A stretch of 64,000 bases of DNA from Bacteroidia bacterium (GTDB lineage Bacteria; Bacteroidota; Bacteroidia; Bacteroidales; Paludibacteraceae). The translations under genes and the position numbers were made by a program. The notes under the pieces were generated by a model. That model was not told the DNA's origin. It saw only the letters and a list, made by a program, of their open reading frames with translations, and did not search any database. Numbering within the stretch: the stretch's first letter is position 1; each line of letters begins with the position of its first letter. Positions 1 through 8,290 of the stretch are shown here, piece after piece. Where the stretch lies: assembly GCA_009929375.1 (NCBI GenBank), contig SAAO01000021.1, positions 1-64,000 on the forward strand, written 5' to 3'.

Positions 1-53
1 GCCCAATCACGTCGATGGTACTGCTGAAAAGTGGGAGAGTAGATAGCCGCCGT
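1..53 (+). rRNA. rrf: 5S ribosomal RNA, 3' part
   Basis: The first bases match the 3' half of bacterial 5S rRNA: GCCCA of loop B/helix III, then GATGGTACTG, GGGAGAGTAG and a closing GCCGCCG that would pair with the missing 5' end. A strong terminator follows at once. The 5' half lies outside the window, so this is the end of an rRNA operon read on the + strand. The exact 3' end (about base 53) is estimated. Confidence 0.9.
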
Positions 54-57
54 TTTT

Positions 58-95
58 AAGTCCTGATTACAGAAATGTAGTCAGGACTTTTTTTT
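58..95 (+). terminator. Rho-independent terminator of the rRNA operon
   Basis: A 13-bp stem (58-70 pairs with 77-89, one G-U pair) with a 6-nt loop is followed by an uninterrupted T run. It sits directly behind the 5S gene. Confidence 0.9.
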
Positions 96-147
96 GTTTA
101 TCACAGTAAGTGAGTAAGAAAGTAAGAGGTGAGAAGGTAAGTAAGGG

Positions 148-174
148 AGTATGTAGTATGTAGTATGTAGTATG
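148..174. repeat. 7-bp tandem repeat (AGTATGT)n
   Basis: Three full copies and one partial copy of AGTATGT lie in the spacer between the rRNA terminator and the first sulfatase. The DNA just before it is also of low complexity (AGTAAG/GTAAGTAAG). No function is apparent. Confidence 0.8.
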
Positions 175-284
175 CATTAGGTATATATACTATTTTACGA
201 TTGAATTTTATTGTAAATTATTGTTTTGGGACAATTGTCGTTAATTAGGAATCAAATTTACTGTTTCCTGTTACTGTTTATACG

Positions 285-292
285 TAATTTTG
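285..292 (+). promoter_or_regulatory. Candidate -7 box of the sulfatase promoter
   Basis: TAATTTTG fits the Bacteroidota -7 consensus TAnnTTTG and stands 28 bases before the sulfatase ATG. No good TTTG -33 box is seen at 19 bp, so the call rests on one half of the promoter. Confidence 0.4.
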
Positions 293-319
293 TAATACAA
301 TTTTATATTACAATGAATT

Positions 320-1825
320 ATGTATAAGTCTCAATTTATAAACAGTCTATTGCTAATTGGCGGTGTAAGTACATTTCCGGGTGCTACTTTTGCCCAGCAA
401 AATTCTCAGGTTCATCAAAAAAATGTTCTTCTCATTCTGGTTGACGATTTAAAGCCTAATCTGGGCTGCTATGGTGACAAAACAGCTGTAAGCCCAAATA
501 TCGATAAGCTTGCTGAACTTGGAATTCGATTTAATAAAGCTTATTGCAATCAGGCTGTAAGTGTTGCTTCGCGATATAATTTATTGACAGGGGCAAGATC
601 AACCAGTAGTGGTTTGTATGATTTTGGCTCTCAGTTAAGGGATGTTTATCCTAATGCAGTAACGCTTCCCCAATACTTTATGAATGCAGGTTATCATACC
701 GAGGCTATAGGGAAAGTGTTTCATATAGGCCATGGAAATACTGATGACAAGGCGTCATGGAGCATTCCCCACCATAAGGAGAAGGTGATTGAATATATAT
801 TGCCCGAAAGTACAGGTCGCCAGCTCACACGCGAAGAGGCCTATTTCGAAAACACAAAAATGTATTTTCCTGAACTACCTCCAAATCATCAGTTAGCCCG
901 CGGAGCTACCTGGGAAGCGCCTGATGTGCTCGACGATGCTTATGGTGATGGAGGAGTGGCCAATCAGGCTATATCCCGCTTCAGAGAATTAAAGAAGAAT
1001 CCTGATAAACCCTTTTTCATGGCTGTCGGCTTTGCCCGTCCTCATTTGCCTTTTTGTGCCCCAAAGAAATACTGGGATATGTACGATCCGTCAAAATTAC
1101 CTATGCCGCAATATGAAAAAGACCCTGAGAATGCTCCAAACGTGGCTGTAAAGCGGGGAGGAGAGATTGATCAGTTTAAGCCTGTTCCTGCCGGGAAATA
1201 TGTTTTTGCAGATAGTCTGACACGTAAACTTATACATGGTTATTATGCTTCGATGAGTTATATGGATGCACAGGTAGGCCGTGTAATTGAGGAACTGAAA
1301 CGTTTAGACATGCTTGATAATACAGTAATTGTATTATGGGGAGACCATGGCTGGCATTTGGGTGATCATGGGTATTGGACAAAGCATACAAACTACGAAC
1401 AGGCGAATATAATACCACTAATAATGGTTGCTCCGGGAGTAAGCAAACCCGGTACCTCGACTGATCAGCTGACAGAAACGGTTGATATTTATCCTACACT
1501 TACTGACCTGGCAGGACTTGGAAAGCCAGTGACACCGCAGCCAATCGATGGATTAAGTCTGATTCCGGTAATGAATGATACCGAAAAAAGAATCCGTGAT
1601 CATGCTTATCACGCCTTTCCCCGTGGTAAATATCTCGGGCGGGCCATTCGTACCGACCGATACAGAATGGTGGAATGGAAAAACAGAAACGATGCAAATG
1701 ATGTGTTGTATGAGCTGTATGATTACAAACTGGATCCTCTTGAAACAAAAAATATCGCAAAGGACCAACCGAAAGTGTTAGCAAAGATGAAAGAAATTCT
1801 GGCTAAACATCCAGCTGCAAAATGA
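320..1825 (+). CDS. Exported sulfatase, iduronate-2-sulfatase-like
   Basis: Predicted sulfate-ester hydrolase acting on a sulfated polysaccharide outside the cytoplasm. Residues 1-25 form a signal peptide (cut near TFA/QQ). The alkaline-phosphatase/sulfatase fold is clear: metal-binding VDD at 41-43, active-site segment SVASR at 81-85 followed by LLTG, GKVF at 131-134, PHLPF at 241-245, and GDHGWHLGDHG at 341-351. The LYDF after the active site and the overall pattern resemble iduronate-2-sulfatases (S1_7 type). The formylglycine precursor is serine (S81), so it would need an anaerobic radical-SAM maturase (anSME), not encoded here. Alanine replaces the usual proline of the C/S-x-P-x-R motif. 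A second sulfatase follows after 59 bp, probably in the same transcript. No SusC/SusD pair is adjacent. The natural substrate cannot be told. Confidence 0.9.
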   Translation: MYKSQFINSLLLIGGVSTFPGATFAQQNSQVHQKNVLLILVDDLKPNLGCYGDKTAVSPNIDKLAELGIRFNKAYCNQAVSVASRYNLLTGARSTSSGLYDFGSQLRDVYPNAVTLPQYFMNAGYHTEAIGKVFHIGHGNTDDKASWSIPHHKEKVIEYILPESTGRQLTREEAYFENTKMYFPELPPNHQLARGATWEAPDVLDDAYGDGGVANQAISRFRELKKNPDKPFFMAVGFARPHLPFCAPKKYWDMYDPSKLPMPQYEKDPENAPNVAVKRGGEIDQFKPVPAGKYVFADSLTRKLIHGYYASMSYMDAQVGRVIEELKRLDMLDNTVIVLWGDHGWHLGDHGYWTKHTNYEQANIIPLIMVAPGVSKPGTSTDQLTETVDIYPTLTDLAGLGKPVTPQPIDGLSLIPVMNDTEKRIRDHAYHAFPRGKYLGRAIRTDRYRMVEWKNRNDANDVLYELYDYKLDPLETKNIAKDQPKVLAKMKEILAKHPAAK

Positions 1826-1884
1826 TTGTATACCGTGTGTAGTTTGGAAAAACTGATCAGTTAAATCTTCAAATTTAAAATACA

Positions 1885-3243
1885 ATGCAAAAATCAAATA
1901 TTTGTTTTATCGGTTTATTCTCGTTTGTAAATGTGGCATTTGCAGCCCATAAAGATGCTCGTCCCAATATTGTGGTAATAATGGCAGACGATTTGGGAAC
2001 AAACGAACTGAGTTGTTACGGAGGTAAAAATCTTCAAACGCCTAATATTGACAGACTGGCATCGGAAGGCATTCGGATGACTAATAATTATGCTTCTGCT
2101 GCCATGAGTGTACCAATCAGAGCATCACTGTATACCGGTTTATATCCTGCAAGACACGGTTCATATCAGAATCATAAAACATCCTATTGTGATATTAAAA
2201 GCGTTACACATTATTTGCCTGAGATTGGATATAGGGTTGCAAGAACAGGAAAGCAGCATTCCTTACCTTTGGATGTATATAAATTTGAGGAAATACCGGG
2301 TTTTGAGATAAATTGCGTGTCTCCTAAAGCTAATTTTGATACAAAAGGTATTTATGATTTCATAACGAAGAACAATGAGCCTTTTTGTCTTTACGTTTGC
2401 AGTACACATCCACATGTGCCCTGGACCTGGGGAAATCCTAATGAATTCGATACAGATAAAATAATATTACCTCCCAATGCTGTTGATAATAAGGAAACCA
2501 GAATTTTATACCGTAAATATCTGGCTGAAATAAGGGCTTTGGATACAGAGGTTGGAGCTGTGCTGAAAACACTGGAAAAAGCAGGAACTCTTGATAATAC
2601 TTTGATAATCTTTCTTGGTGAACAGGGCCCACAGCTCCCGTTTGGCAAATGGACCTGTTACCGGTACGGACAGAATAGCGCATTCATTGCAAGATATCCG
2701 GCTAAGATTAAACCTAAAACCACCAGTGATGCAATTGTACAGTACGAAGATATTTTACCGACTATGATGGATTTTGCAGGCGCTAAGCCTCTCAAAGACC
2801 TTGATGGAAGAAGCTTTTTAAATGTACTCTATGGTAAGGAAAAATCGCATCGTAAATGGTCTTATGGAATTCATAACAATATTCCGGAAGGAACCGCCTA
2901 TCCTATCAGGAGTATACAGGATAAGCGGTATAAGTTGATTGTAAATCTTCTTCCGGATTCCGGATATTTTGAAAAGCATTTAATGGATCTCAAAAACAGA
3001 AATCAGGTTTGGGCCAGTTGGGTTGAGAGTGCAGCTAAAGATTCTCATGCAAACTCGATTACAAACAGATATGTGAATCGTCCTGCTGTTGAATTGTATG
3101 ATTTATTAACCGACCCGTGGGAACTCAATAATCTTGCCGGACAAAAAACTTATAACCGGAAAATTAAAACAATGCGCAAAGCACTTGATTCATGGATGAA
3201 GCAACAGGGCGATAAAGGAGCACTCATGGATGTGGCATTTTAA
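1885..3243 (+). CDS. Exported sulfatase, heparan N-sulfatase-like
   Basis: Second sulfatase of the pair. An uncleaved-looking hydrophobic N-terminus ends near residue 21 (FAA). Metal ligands ADD are at 34-36. The active-site segment is SVPIR at 75-79, again serine type, followed by SLYTGLYPARHG. The later metal segment reads FLGEQGPQLPFGKWTCY, where the common DHG/DNG is EQG; this EQG..KWTCY form is typical of sulfohydrolases related to N-sulfoglucosamine sulfatase, so it is probably family-normal rather than a defect. It is downstream of and co-directional with the first sulfatase. Its stop codon overlaps the stop of the convergent GH16 gene within four bases, so there is no room for a terminator between them. 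Confidence 0.9.
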   Translation: MQKSNICFIGLFSFVNVAFAAHKDARPNIVVIMADDLGTNELSCYGGKNLQTPNIDRLASEGIRMTNNYASAAMSVPIRASLYTGLYPARHGSYQNHKTSYCDIKSVTHYLPEIGYRVARTGKQHSLPLDVYKFEEIPGFEINCVSPKANFDTKGIYDFITKNNEPFCLYVCSTHPHVPWTWGNPNEFDTDKIILPPNAVDNKETRILYRKYLAEIRALDTEVGAVLKTLEKAGTLDNTLIIFLGEQGPQLPFGKWTCYRYGQNSAFIARYPAKIKPKTTSDAIVQYEDILPTMMDFAGAKPLKDLDGRSFLNVLYGKEKSHRKWSYGIHNNIPEGTAYPIRSIQDKRYKLIVNLLPDSGYFEKHLMDLKNRNQVWASWVESAAKDSHANSITNRYVNRPAVELYDLLTDPWELNNLAGQKTYNRKIKTMRKALDSWMKQQGDKGALMDVAF

Positions 3244-5909
3244 TAAACCACAAAGCGTTTGCTGCTGACACCTTTTGTGCAGGTCAATTTTACGATGTAA
3301 TGTCCTGCAACTGGGCTCAGAAAATCTGAAATACTGTGTGACCCGGAGTCGAAATTCTGATTGTAAACTGCTAAACGAACACCCTGAATGCTGAAAATCT
3401 CGATTTTTACATCCGATGGTTCGGTAAGTTCGAACTCAACCACAAGTATTCCGGCTTTGCTGTACGCCTTTAGTTTATTGGCTGAAAGCGGAAGAAGGTC
3501 GAGAGCTGTTTGATACGAAACTCCGTTTGCAGTAATGGTTTTCACAATGTCGCCATAGGTGATTGTAATCTGCTCGTTTGTGATATTGCGGCTGCCATCG
3601 AAAGCGAGAGTGGTTGATACAATGCCATCGTTGACTTCATCGGGTGTGAACGCTGTTTTAGCCACTGTAATTCCTTCGGGAGTTTGAATGGTTACATTGT
3701 CGCGAATATATTTACCCTGAAAATTTACTGAACGTGTTTTATATGTTTCGCTGAAATTTACAGATGAGGGTGTAACTGACAGTTCGCCGGGTAAATAAAC
3801 TCCTTCCCGTACTTTTAATTCTCCCACAGCGCCCAACATTTTTGTAGTGTTGTCGAATGTGAGATAGTAAGTTCCATCCATTACAGGTCTGAATACCATT
3901 GCAAAATCGTTCAGTTTGAAAATGTCCGTTTTTTTGATGGTTTTGTGATGTGCTGCCAGTTGAAGTCCTTTGTTGTCGGCCTGATTATTCACAGATATAC
4001 TGTACACAGAATGACTGTCACCATTGGCCTGCCAGCCATAAACGCCGTTTACAGTATAGACTTTTCCGCCTTCGAGTTCTACCGGAAAAGCATAATTGCT
4101 GCCCGGGGCAAGACTGCCATCCCAACGCAAATGAAGCAAGCGTCCGGTCCATTTTTGGTCATTGAGGCTATAACTGCTTCCGGAAGTCTGGTCGCTGTAA
4201 CGCACGTCCGAAGTGGCATTGGCAGCACGCCATGTAACCGATCCGTTGGCTGTCCATCCGAATTTGTCGGGTTCAGAGCCTGTTCCTGTCAGTCCGTTGG
4301 CATCCCAGCCTTCAGCCAGATTATTGGTTGAGAATTGTTTCTGCGATGTTTTAACACGTACCGATCCTGTATATCCGGAACCTGTAATGACAATACTTCT
4401 CAGACCACTGAATGCAATTCCATTGAATGTGGCTGTGATTACAACTCCGTTTTCGGCTTCCTGCGGTGTGATGCGGTTTTTGTCGACTGATATTCCCTCA
4501 GGTGTATTCAATATGAGGTCACTACTCAGTTTGTGTGCTGTAATTCTGAAGGTATGAATACGCTTAGTCAGATTGAATGCAAGTTCATTGCGCGAAATGC
4601 TTACAAAAGGTTCGTCGGTTTCGTACACTTCCACATTGTCGATGCGCGAACCTGCAGCGCCTGAAAGAAAAATCCCGCTTTTCAGACTACCTGCGGTTGC
4701 AGGTGCTAAAAAAGTAAATTCCACAGCCTGCCATTGATTCAAATTTGAGCTAATGGTTTGTGAACTAATGCTGCTGCCGTTTGTGTCGTTCGCGCTAAGG
4801 ACCACATCGCTACCATTGGCATAAACCATGGCTTTTACACGATATGTTTTTCCTTCGCTGAAATTTATATACTGTGCATATGTTCCTCCGGTAATTTCGG
4901 CGCAATAATTTCCGCAATAAACTTTGGTCAGGTCGCGTAAAAGTTTTCGCGAACCAGTGCCGTCGGGGCTTACTTTATTACATTCGGGGTCGGGAGCCAG
5001 ATTGCCTGTAGGCTGAAGTGGCTGGTAACAACTACCTGTACTGTTGTCGGGCTGATACACTCTGAAATAGTCCACATAATATGTAATAGGATAATTGGGC
5101 TTCGAAGGATCACCACCATTTACGCCTCCCAAAGCAAGATTCAGCAAAACATAATGATTGCGGCTTGTAAAGGGGTTTGAACCATCAGAATTGAGAGTTC
5201 TGTAAGTCTCAATGGTATTGAGAAGTTCGCCATCAACATACAGTTTAATAAACTCGGGTGTCCAGTCCATTACCCAGATATGATATTTATTTACCCAGTT
5301 AGCATCTTTGCCTTTGAAATATGACATGGGTGTTTTGCTTGAATCCCATGTGCCTACCCACGCCTGATTCGAGCCCCAGGCTGCATTTGCCAGAATGCCG
5401 TCGCCATAGTATTCGAGAATGTCAATTTCGCCGTTTGTGGGCCAGTCTCCCCAGTTCCCAAGTGTCCAAATGGCCGGCCATGCTCCTGTGGTAGCCGGTA
5501 TTTTAGCCCTGATTTCGAAACGTCCGTATTTCCACGACTGTTTGCCACGTGTATGAATGGCTGCAGAAGTATATTCGGCGTATTCGAGGCTTTTTTTCCA
5601 GTCACTGCTGCCCGATTGATAATTTGGATTTTTTACACGTTCTCTGCGTCCGGTTATCTGTAATGTGCCGTTTGATACATTTGCATTGTCGGACTGATAC
5701 CATTGATGTTCTTCATTGCGCACAAATCCTGTTTCGTAGCTCCAGTTCGTCGACGAAGGTTTTCCGGTATAATTAAATTCGTCGGACCAGGATAATTTGT
5801 AGCCCGGAAGTACTGCAGGAGGGTTTGGGTCAGGACTGTAGGGGTCAACCTGAGCAAATAATTGAAACTGAAACAGAACTAAAATTAATAGTAAATGAAA
5901 TTTTCTCAT
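3240..5909 (-). CDS. T9SS-secreted multidomain GH16 beta-glucanase (laminarinase-like)
   Basis: Large exported glycoside hydrolase. Signal peptide 1-20, then a GH16 catalytic domain at about 35-290 with the diagnostic ExDxxE motif EIDILE (E161 nucleophile, D163, E166 acid/base); the surrounding WPAIWTLG and KLYVDGE point to beta-1,3-glucanases. After it come a CBM4/9-like module (about 300-430), an Ig-like module (about 435-515), a second jelly-roll-like module (about 515-705), a second copy of the Ig-like module (about 708-795), and a T9SS type A sorting domain at the C-terminus (about 808-889; KIEIFSIQGV then HYIVKL). The protein should therefore be released or anchored at the cell surface by type IX secretion. 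A possible -7 box (TATTTTTG, complement of 5959-5966) lies 50 bp upstream, but the nearest TTTG gives only a 15-bp spacer. Confidence 0.92.
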   Translation of the reverse strand: MRKFHLLLILVLFQFQLFAQVDPYSPDPNPPAVLPGYKLSWSDEFNYTGKPSSTNWSYETGFVRNEEHQWYQSDNANVSNGTLQITGRRERVKNPNYQSGSSDWKKSLEYAEYTSAAIHTRGKQSWKYGRFEIRAKIPATTGAWPAIWTLGNWGDWPTNGEIDILEYYGDGILANAAWGSNQAWVGTWDSSKTPMSYFKGKDANWVNKYHIWVMDWTPEFIKLYVDGELLNTIETYRTLNSDGSNPFTSRNHYVLLNLALGGVNGGDPSKPNYPITYYVDYFRVYQPDNSTGSCYQPLQPTGNLAPDPECNKVSPDGTGSRKLLRDLTKVYCGNYCAEITGGTYAQYINFSEGKTYRVKAMVYANGSDVVLSANDTNGSSISSQTISSNLNQWQAVEFTFLAPATAGSLKSGIFLSGAAGSRIDNVEVYETDEPFVSISRNELAFNLTKRIHTFRITAHKLSSDLILNTPEGISVDKNRITPQEAENGVVITATFNGIAFSGLRSIVITGSGYTGSVRVKTSQKQFSTNNLAEGWDANGLTGTGSEPDKFGWTANGSVTWRAANATSDVRYSDQTSGSSYSLNDQKWTGRLLHLRWDGSLAPGSNYAFPVELEGGKVYTVNGVYGWQANGDSHSVYSISVNNQADNKGLQLAAHHKTIKKTDIFKLNDFAMVFRPVMDGTYYLTFDNTTKMLGAVGELKVREGVYLPGELSVTPSSVNFSETYKTRSVNFQGKYIRDNVTIQTPEGITVAKTAFTPDEVNDGIVSTTLAFDGSRNITNEQITITYGDIVKTITANGVSYQTALDLLPLSANKLKAYSKAGILVVEFELTEPSDVKIEIFSIQGVRLAVYNQNFDSGSHSISDFLSPVAGHYIVKLTCTKGVSSKRFVVY

Positions 5910-6037
5910 TTTTTTTGTTGGTTTTGCTTTTGTGATATTTCTAAGTTATTCTCTGATACAAAAATAGATAATGAGCAGGTGCAAACGGTGTCGGTAATAT
6001 GCATTTAGGGTGTACAAAAATGTCAGAATACAAAAAT

Positions 6038-6073
6038 GCCGGGTAAAACTGAAGTTTATCAGCTTTACCCGGC
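6038..6073 (-). terminator. Terminator behind the purine permease
   Basis: A perfect 10-bp stem (6038-6047 with 6064-6073) ends, read on the - strand, in ATTTTTG. It lies 26 bp past the permease stop codon. Confidence 0.75.
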
Positions 6074-6098
6074 AAATGATTGATATTGACTGCAAAAA

Positions 6099-7388
6099 TT
6101 ATATGAAAATGTATTTCAGCACAAACAATACGGCTAAAATATACATGGGGATCGATAATTTTTTGAAGTTACCGGCCAGCATATTAATCAATACATAACT
6201 TAAAGCACCCAGTGTAATACCTTCGGCAATACTGTAAGCCAGAGGCATTGCCAGAATGGTGATAAATGCCGGAATCGATTCTGAATAATCACTCAGGTCG
6301 AGTTCCTTAATGGGCGATAGCATAAACAGACCTACCAGAATCAGTGCAGGAGCAGTGGCAGCACCCGGAATGGCAATGAACAATGGAGCAAAGAAAAGAG
6401 CAGCTACGAAACACAAAGCTGTAACAAGCGCTGTCAGTCCGGTACGACCGCCTTCAGAAACACCTGCAGCACTTTCCACGTAAGTGGTTACGGTGCTGGT
6501 ACCAAGCATTGCACCTACAGTAGTACCAACAGCATCAGCCATAAATGCTTTTTTTACATTTGGCACTTTACCATCTTTGTCGAGCATGTTGGCTTTGCGC
6601 GATACACCTACAAGTGTTCCCAAAGTATCAAAAATATCGACAAAGAGGAAAGTGAATACCACAATCATCATGTCGAAAGTGAAAACCTGCGAGAAATCGA
6701 ATTTGAAGAAAATAGGTTCAATCGAAGGAGGTAAACTTGCAAATCCTTTCATTTGAGTAATTCCCATTGGAATACCGATTAAAGCAGTCACAATAATACC
6801 GATAAGTAAGTCTCCTTTTACTTTTTTGATAATAAGTACCGAAGTAATCACAAGGCCGATCAGCGCGAGTAAAGCTGAACCGGAAGTGATATCGCCAAGA
6901 TGTACAAGTGTAGCATCGTTGTTTACAATAATACCGGCATTTTGCAAACCGATAAATGCAATGAACAGACCGATACCGGCACTGATGGCTGTCTGTATCG
7001 ATTTTGGAATCGCATCCACAATGGCTTCGCGGATATTAAAAATGGTCATCAGGATAAAAATAATACCTTCGATAAGCACAGCAGTAAGTGCAAATTGCCA
7101 GCTGTAACCCATGCCAAGCACTACCGAAAATGCAAAAAAAGCATTCAGACCCATACCCGGAGCAAGTGCAAAAGGCAATTTTGCCCACAAAGCCATTACC
7201 AAAGTCCCCACCACAGCTGCCAGAGCTGTAGCGGTAAATAATGCATTGGCATCCATGCCTGTAGCCGAAAGAATTCCCGGATTTACGGCCAGAATATAGG
7301 CCATCGTCAGGAATGTGGTAATCCCTGCAATTACTTCGGTACGCACATTGGTACCGTTTTCTTTTAGTTTAAAATATTTTTCGAACAT
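6099..7388 (-). CDS. AzgA-type purine (hypoxanthine/guanine/adenine) permease
   Basis: Integral inner-membrane nucleobase:proton symporter of the AzgA branch of NCS2. Typical segments are RTEVIAGITTFLTMAYILAVNP at the N-terminus, GMGLNAFFAF, GIGLFIAFIGLQNAGI, and FVDIFDTLGTLVGV, and the length fits the family. The start is placed at MFEKYFK (7388). A longer in-frame ORF reaches 7427, but that would overlap the upstream gene by 20 bases and add a non-conserved tail. It lies 19 bp behind the DUF5020 gene and should share its transcript. The pairing suggests an outer- plus inner-membrane purine uptake route. Specificity among purines is not readable from sequence. Confidence 0.92.
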   Translation of the reverse strand: MFEKYFKLKENGTNVRTEVIAGITTFLTMAYILAVNPGILSATGMDANALFTATALAAVVGTLVMALWAKLPFALAPGMGLNAFFAFSVVLGMGYSWQFALTAVLIEGIIFILMTIFNIREAIVDAIPKSIQTAISAGIGLFIAFIGLQNAGIIVNNDATLVHLGDITSGSALLALIGLVITSVLIIKKVKGDLLIGIIVTALIGIPMGITQMKGFASLPPSIEPIFFKFDFSQVFTFDMMIVVFTFLFVDIFDTLGTLVGVSRKANMLDKDGKVPNVKKAFMADAVGTTVGAMLGTSTVTTYVESAAGVSEGGRTGLTALVTALCFVAALFFAPLFIAIPGAATAPALILVGLFMLSPIKELDLSDYSESIPAFITILAMPLAYSIAEGITLGALSYVLINMLAGNFKKLSIPMYILAVLFVLKYIFI

Positions 7389-7407
7389 AATATTTTGCTT
7401 TAATTGA

Positions 7408-8112
7408 TTAGAAATTCCATTTTGCACCCAAGGCAGGACATACTTTCAGACCGTTTACTGTGCCAAAGTTTGTGGCTACTTCAATCTCTCCACCAAGCGA
7501 CAGATTTTTATTTACATTGTACCATACCTGTGGCTCGGTAAGGAATACAAATTTAGTGTTGGTAGGAACAATAAGATTGCCCTGTGCATCGGTGAAGTTT
7601 GTGTTGTCTTCTCTCCAGAAATCGGCGAAGCCCGAAACTGTCAGTTTGTTATCAAGGAAGTTCAGGTTCCATACTCCGGTAATCTGGAACGAAGCAGGAT
7701 TTTTACCTACAATGTTTTTGTATAAAACTTTCAGATTCAGGAATTTTGTGAACGCTTTATCATTCCAGGCATAATCCACACCGGCCAGGTAAGCATTGTT
7801 AATTGGGAAGCCAGCTCCTGTTGATGTAGCAAGCAAACCACCGTTATATTCCAAATGAGCACTGAAAGGAGCATCCCAGAATTTCAGGCAACGGGCTATT
7901 TCCATGTAAGCTGATGAAGGATGATTGTCGTTACCGTTGTTGAACTCCATGTCCACAAAAAAGAAAGTGTTACCCCATTTGTCGGGTTTGAACATTTCGA
8001 GTGTGGAAGTGACGTTCTGACGACCGTTACCAAAGTCGTACATAACCTGAAGGTTTTGTGCCTGCGACGATACCGCACACAGCATTAGCAATGCGAAAAT
8101 TACTTTTCTCAT
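7408..8112 (-). CDS. DUF5020 outer-membrane protein, Tsx-like channel candidate
   Basis: Small exported beta-barrel-like protein of the DUF5020 type. Start set at MRKVIFALLML (8112), which gives a clean 19-residue signal peptide ending SSQA; a longer ORF to 8181 has a polar, implausible N-terminus. The mature part alternates polar and hydrophobic residues (LQVMYDFG, FFFVDMEFNNG, AHLEYNGGL, WNLNFLDNKLTVSGFADF) and ends in ALGAKWNF, with the C-terminal aromatic residue expected of a barrel. Because it directly precedes a purine permease, an outer-membrane nucleoside or purine channel role is inferred by context and by likeness to Tsx-type channels. It is not proven. Confidence 0.75.
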   Translation of the reverse strand: MRKVIFALLMLCAVSSQAQNLQVMYDFGNGRQNVTSTLEMFKPDKWGNTFFFVDMEFNNGNDNHPSSAYMEIARCLKFWDAPFSAHLEYNGGLLATSTGAGFPINNAYLAGVDYAWNDKAFTKFLNLKVLYKNIVGKNPASFQITGVWNLNFLDNKLTVSGFADFWREDNTNFTDAQGNLIVPTNTKFVFLTEPQVWYNVNKNLSLGGEIEVATNFGTVNGLKVCPALGAKWNF

Positions 8113-8236
8113 AAATGATGATGTTTGAATGATGAATTGATTGAATTTATTAATTAAAATAGATATTTCTGTTTCGGACATACGCGTCTTCGGTTATCAG
8201 TAAATAACACGGATTCAGATTTTTATGAATCCTCAA

Positions 8237-8265
8237 TAAAAAATTCAAACCTGAAAAAATCAGGT
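8237..8265 (-). terminator. Terminator behind the MBOAT gene
   Basis: Stem ACCTGA/TCAGGT (8249-8254 with 8260-8265) followed on the - strand by TTTGAATTTTTTATT. It lies 26 bp past the stop of the acyltransferase gene. Confidence 0.6.
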
Positions 8266-8290
8266 ACAGGCAGGTGTTTAAGTTTTTCGT

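Noticed and set aside
2613-2670. Second sulfatase as an inactive homolog because DHG is replaced by EQG
   Set aside because: EQG followed by KWTCY occurs regularly in N-sulfatase-like proteins, and the other active-site residues are present, so inactivity is not supported.
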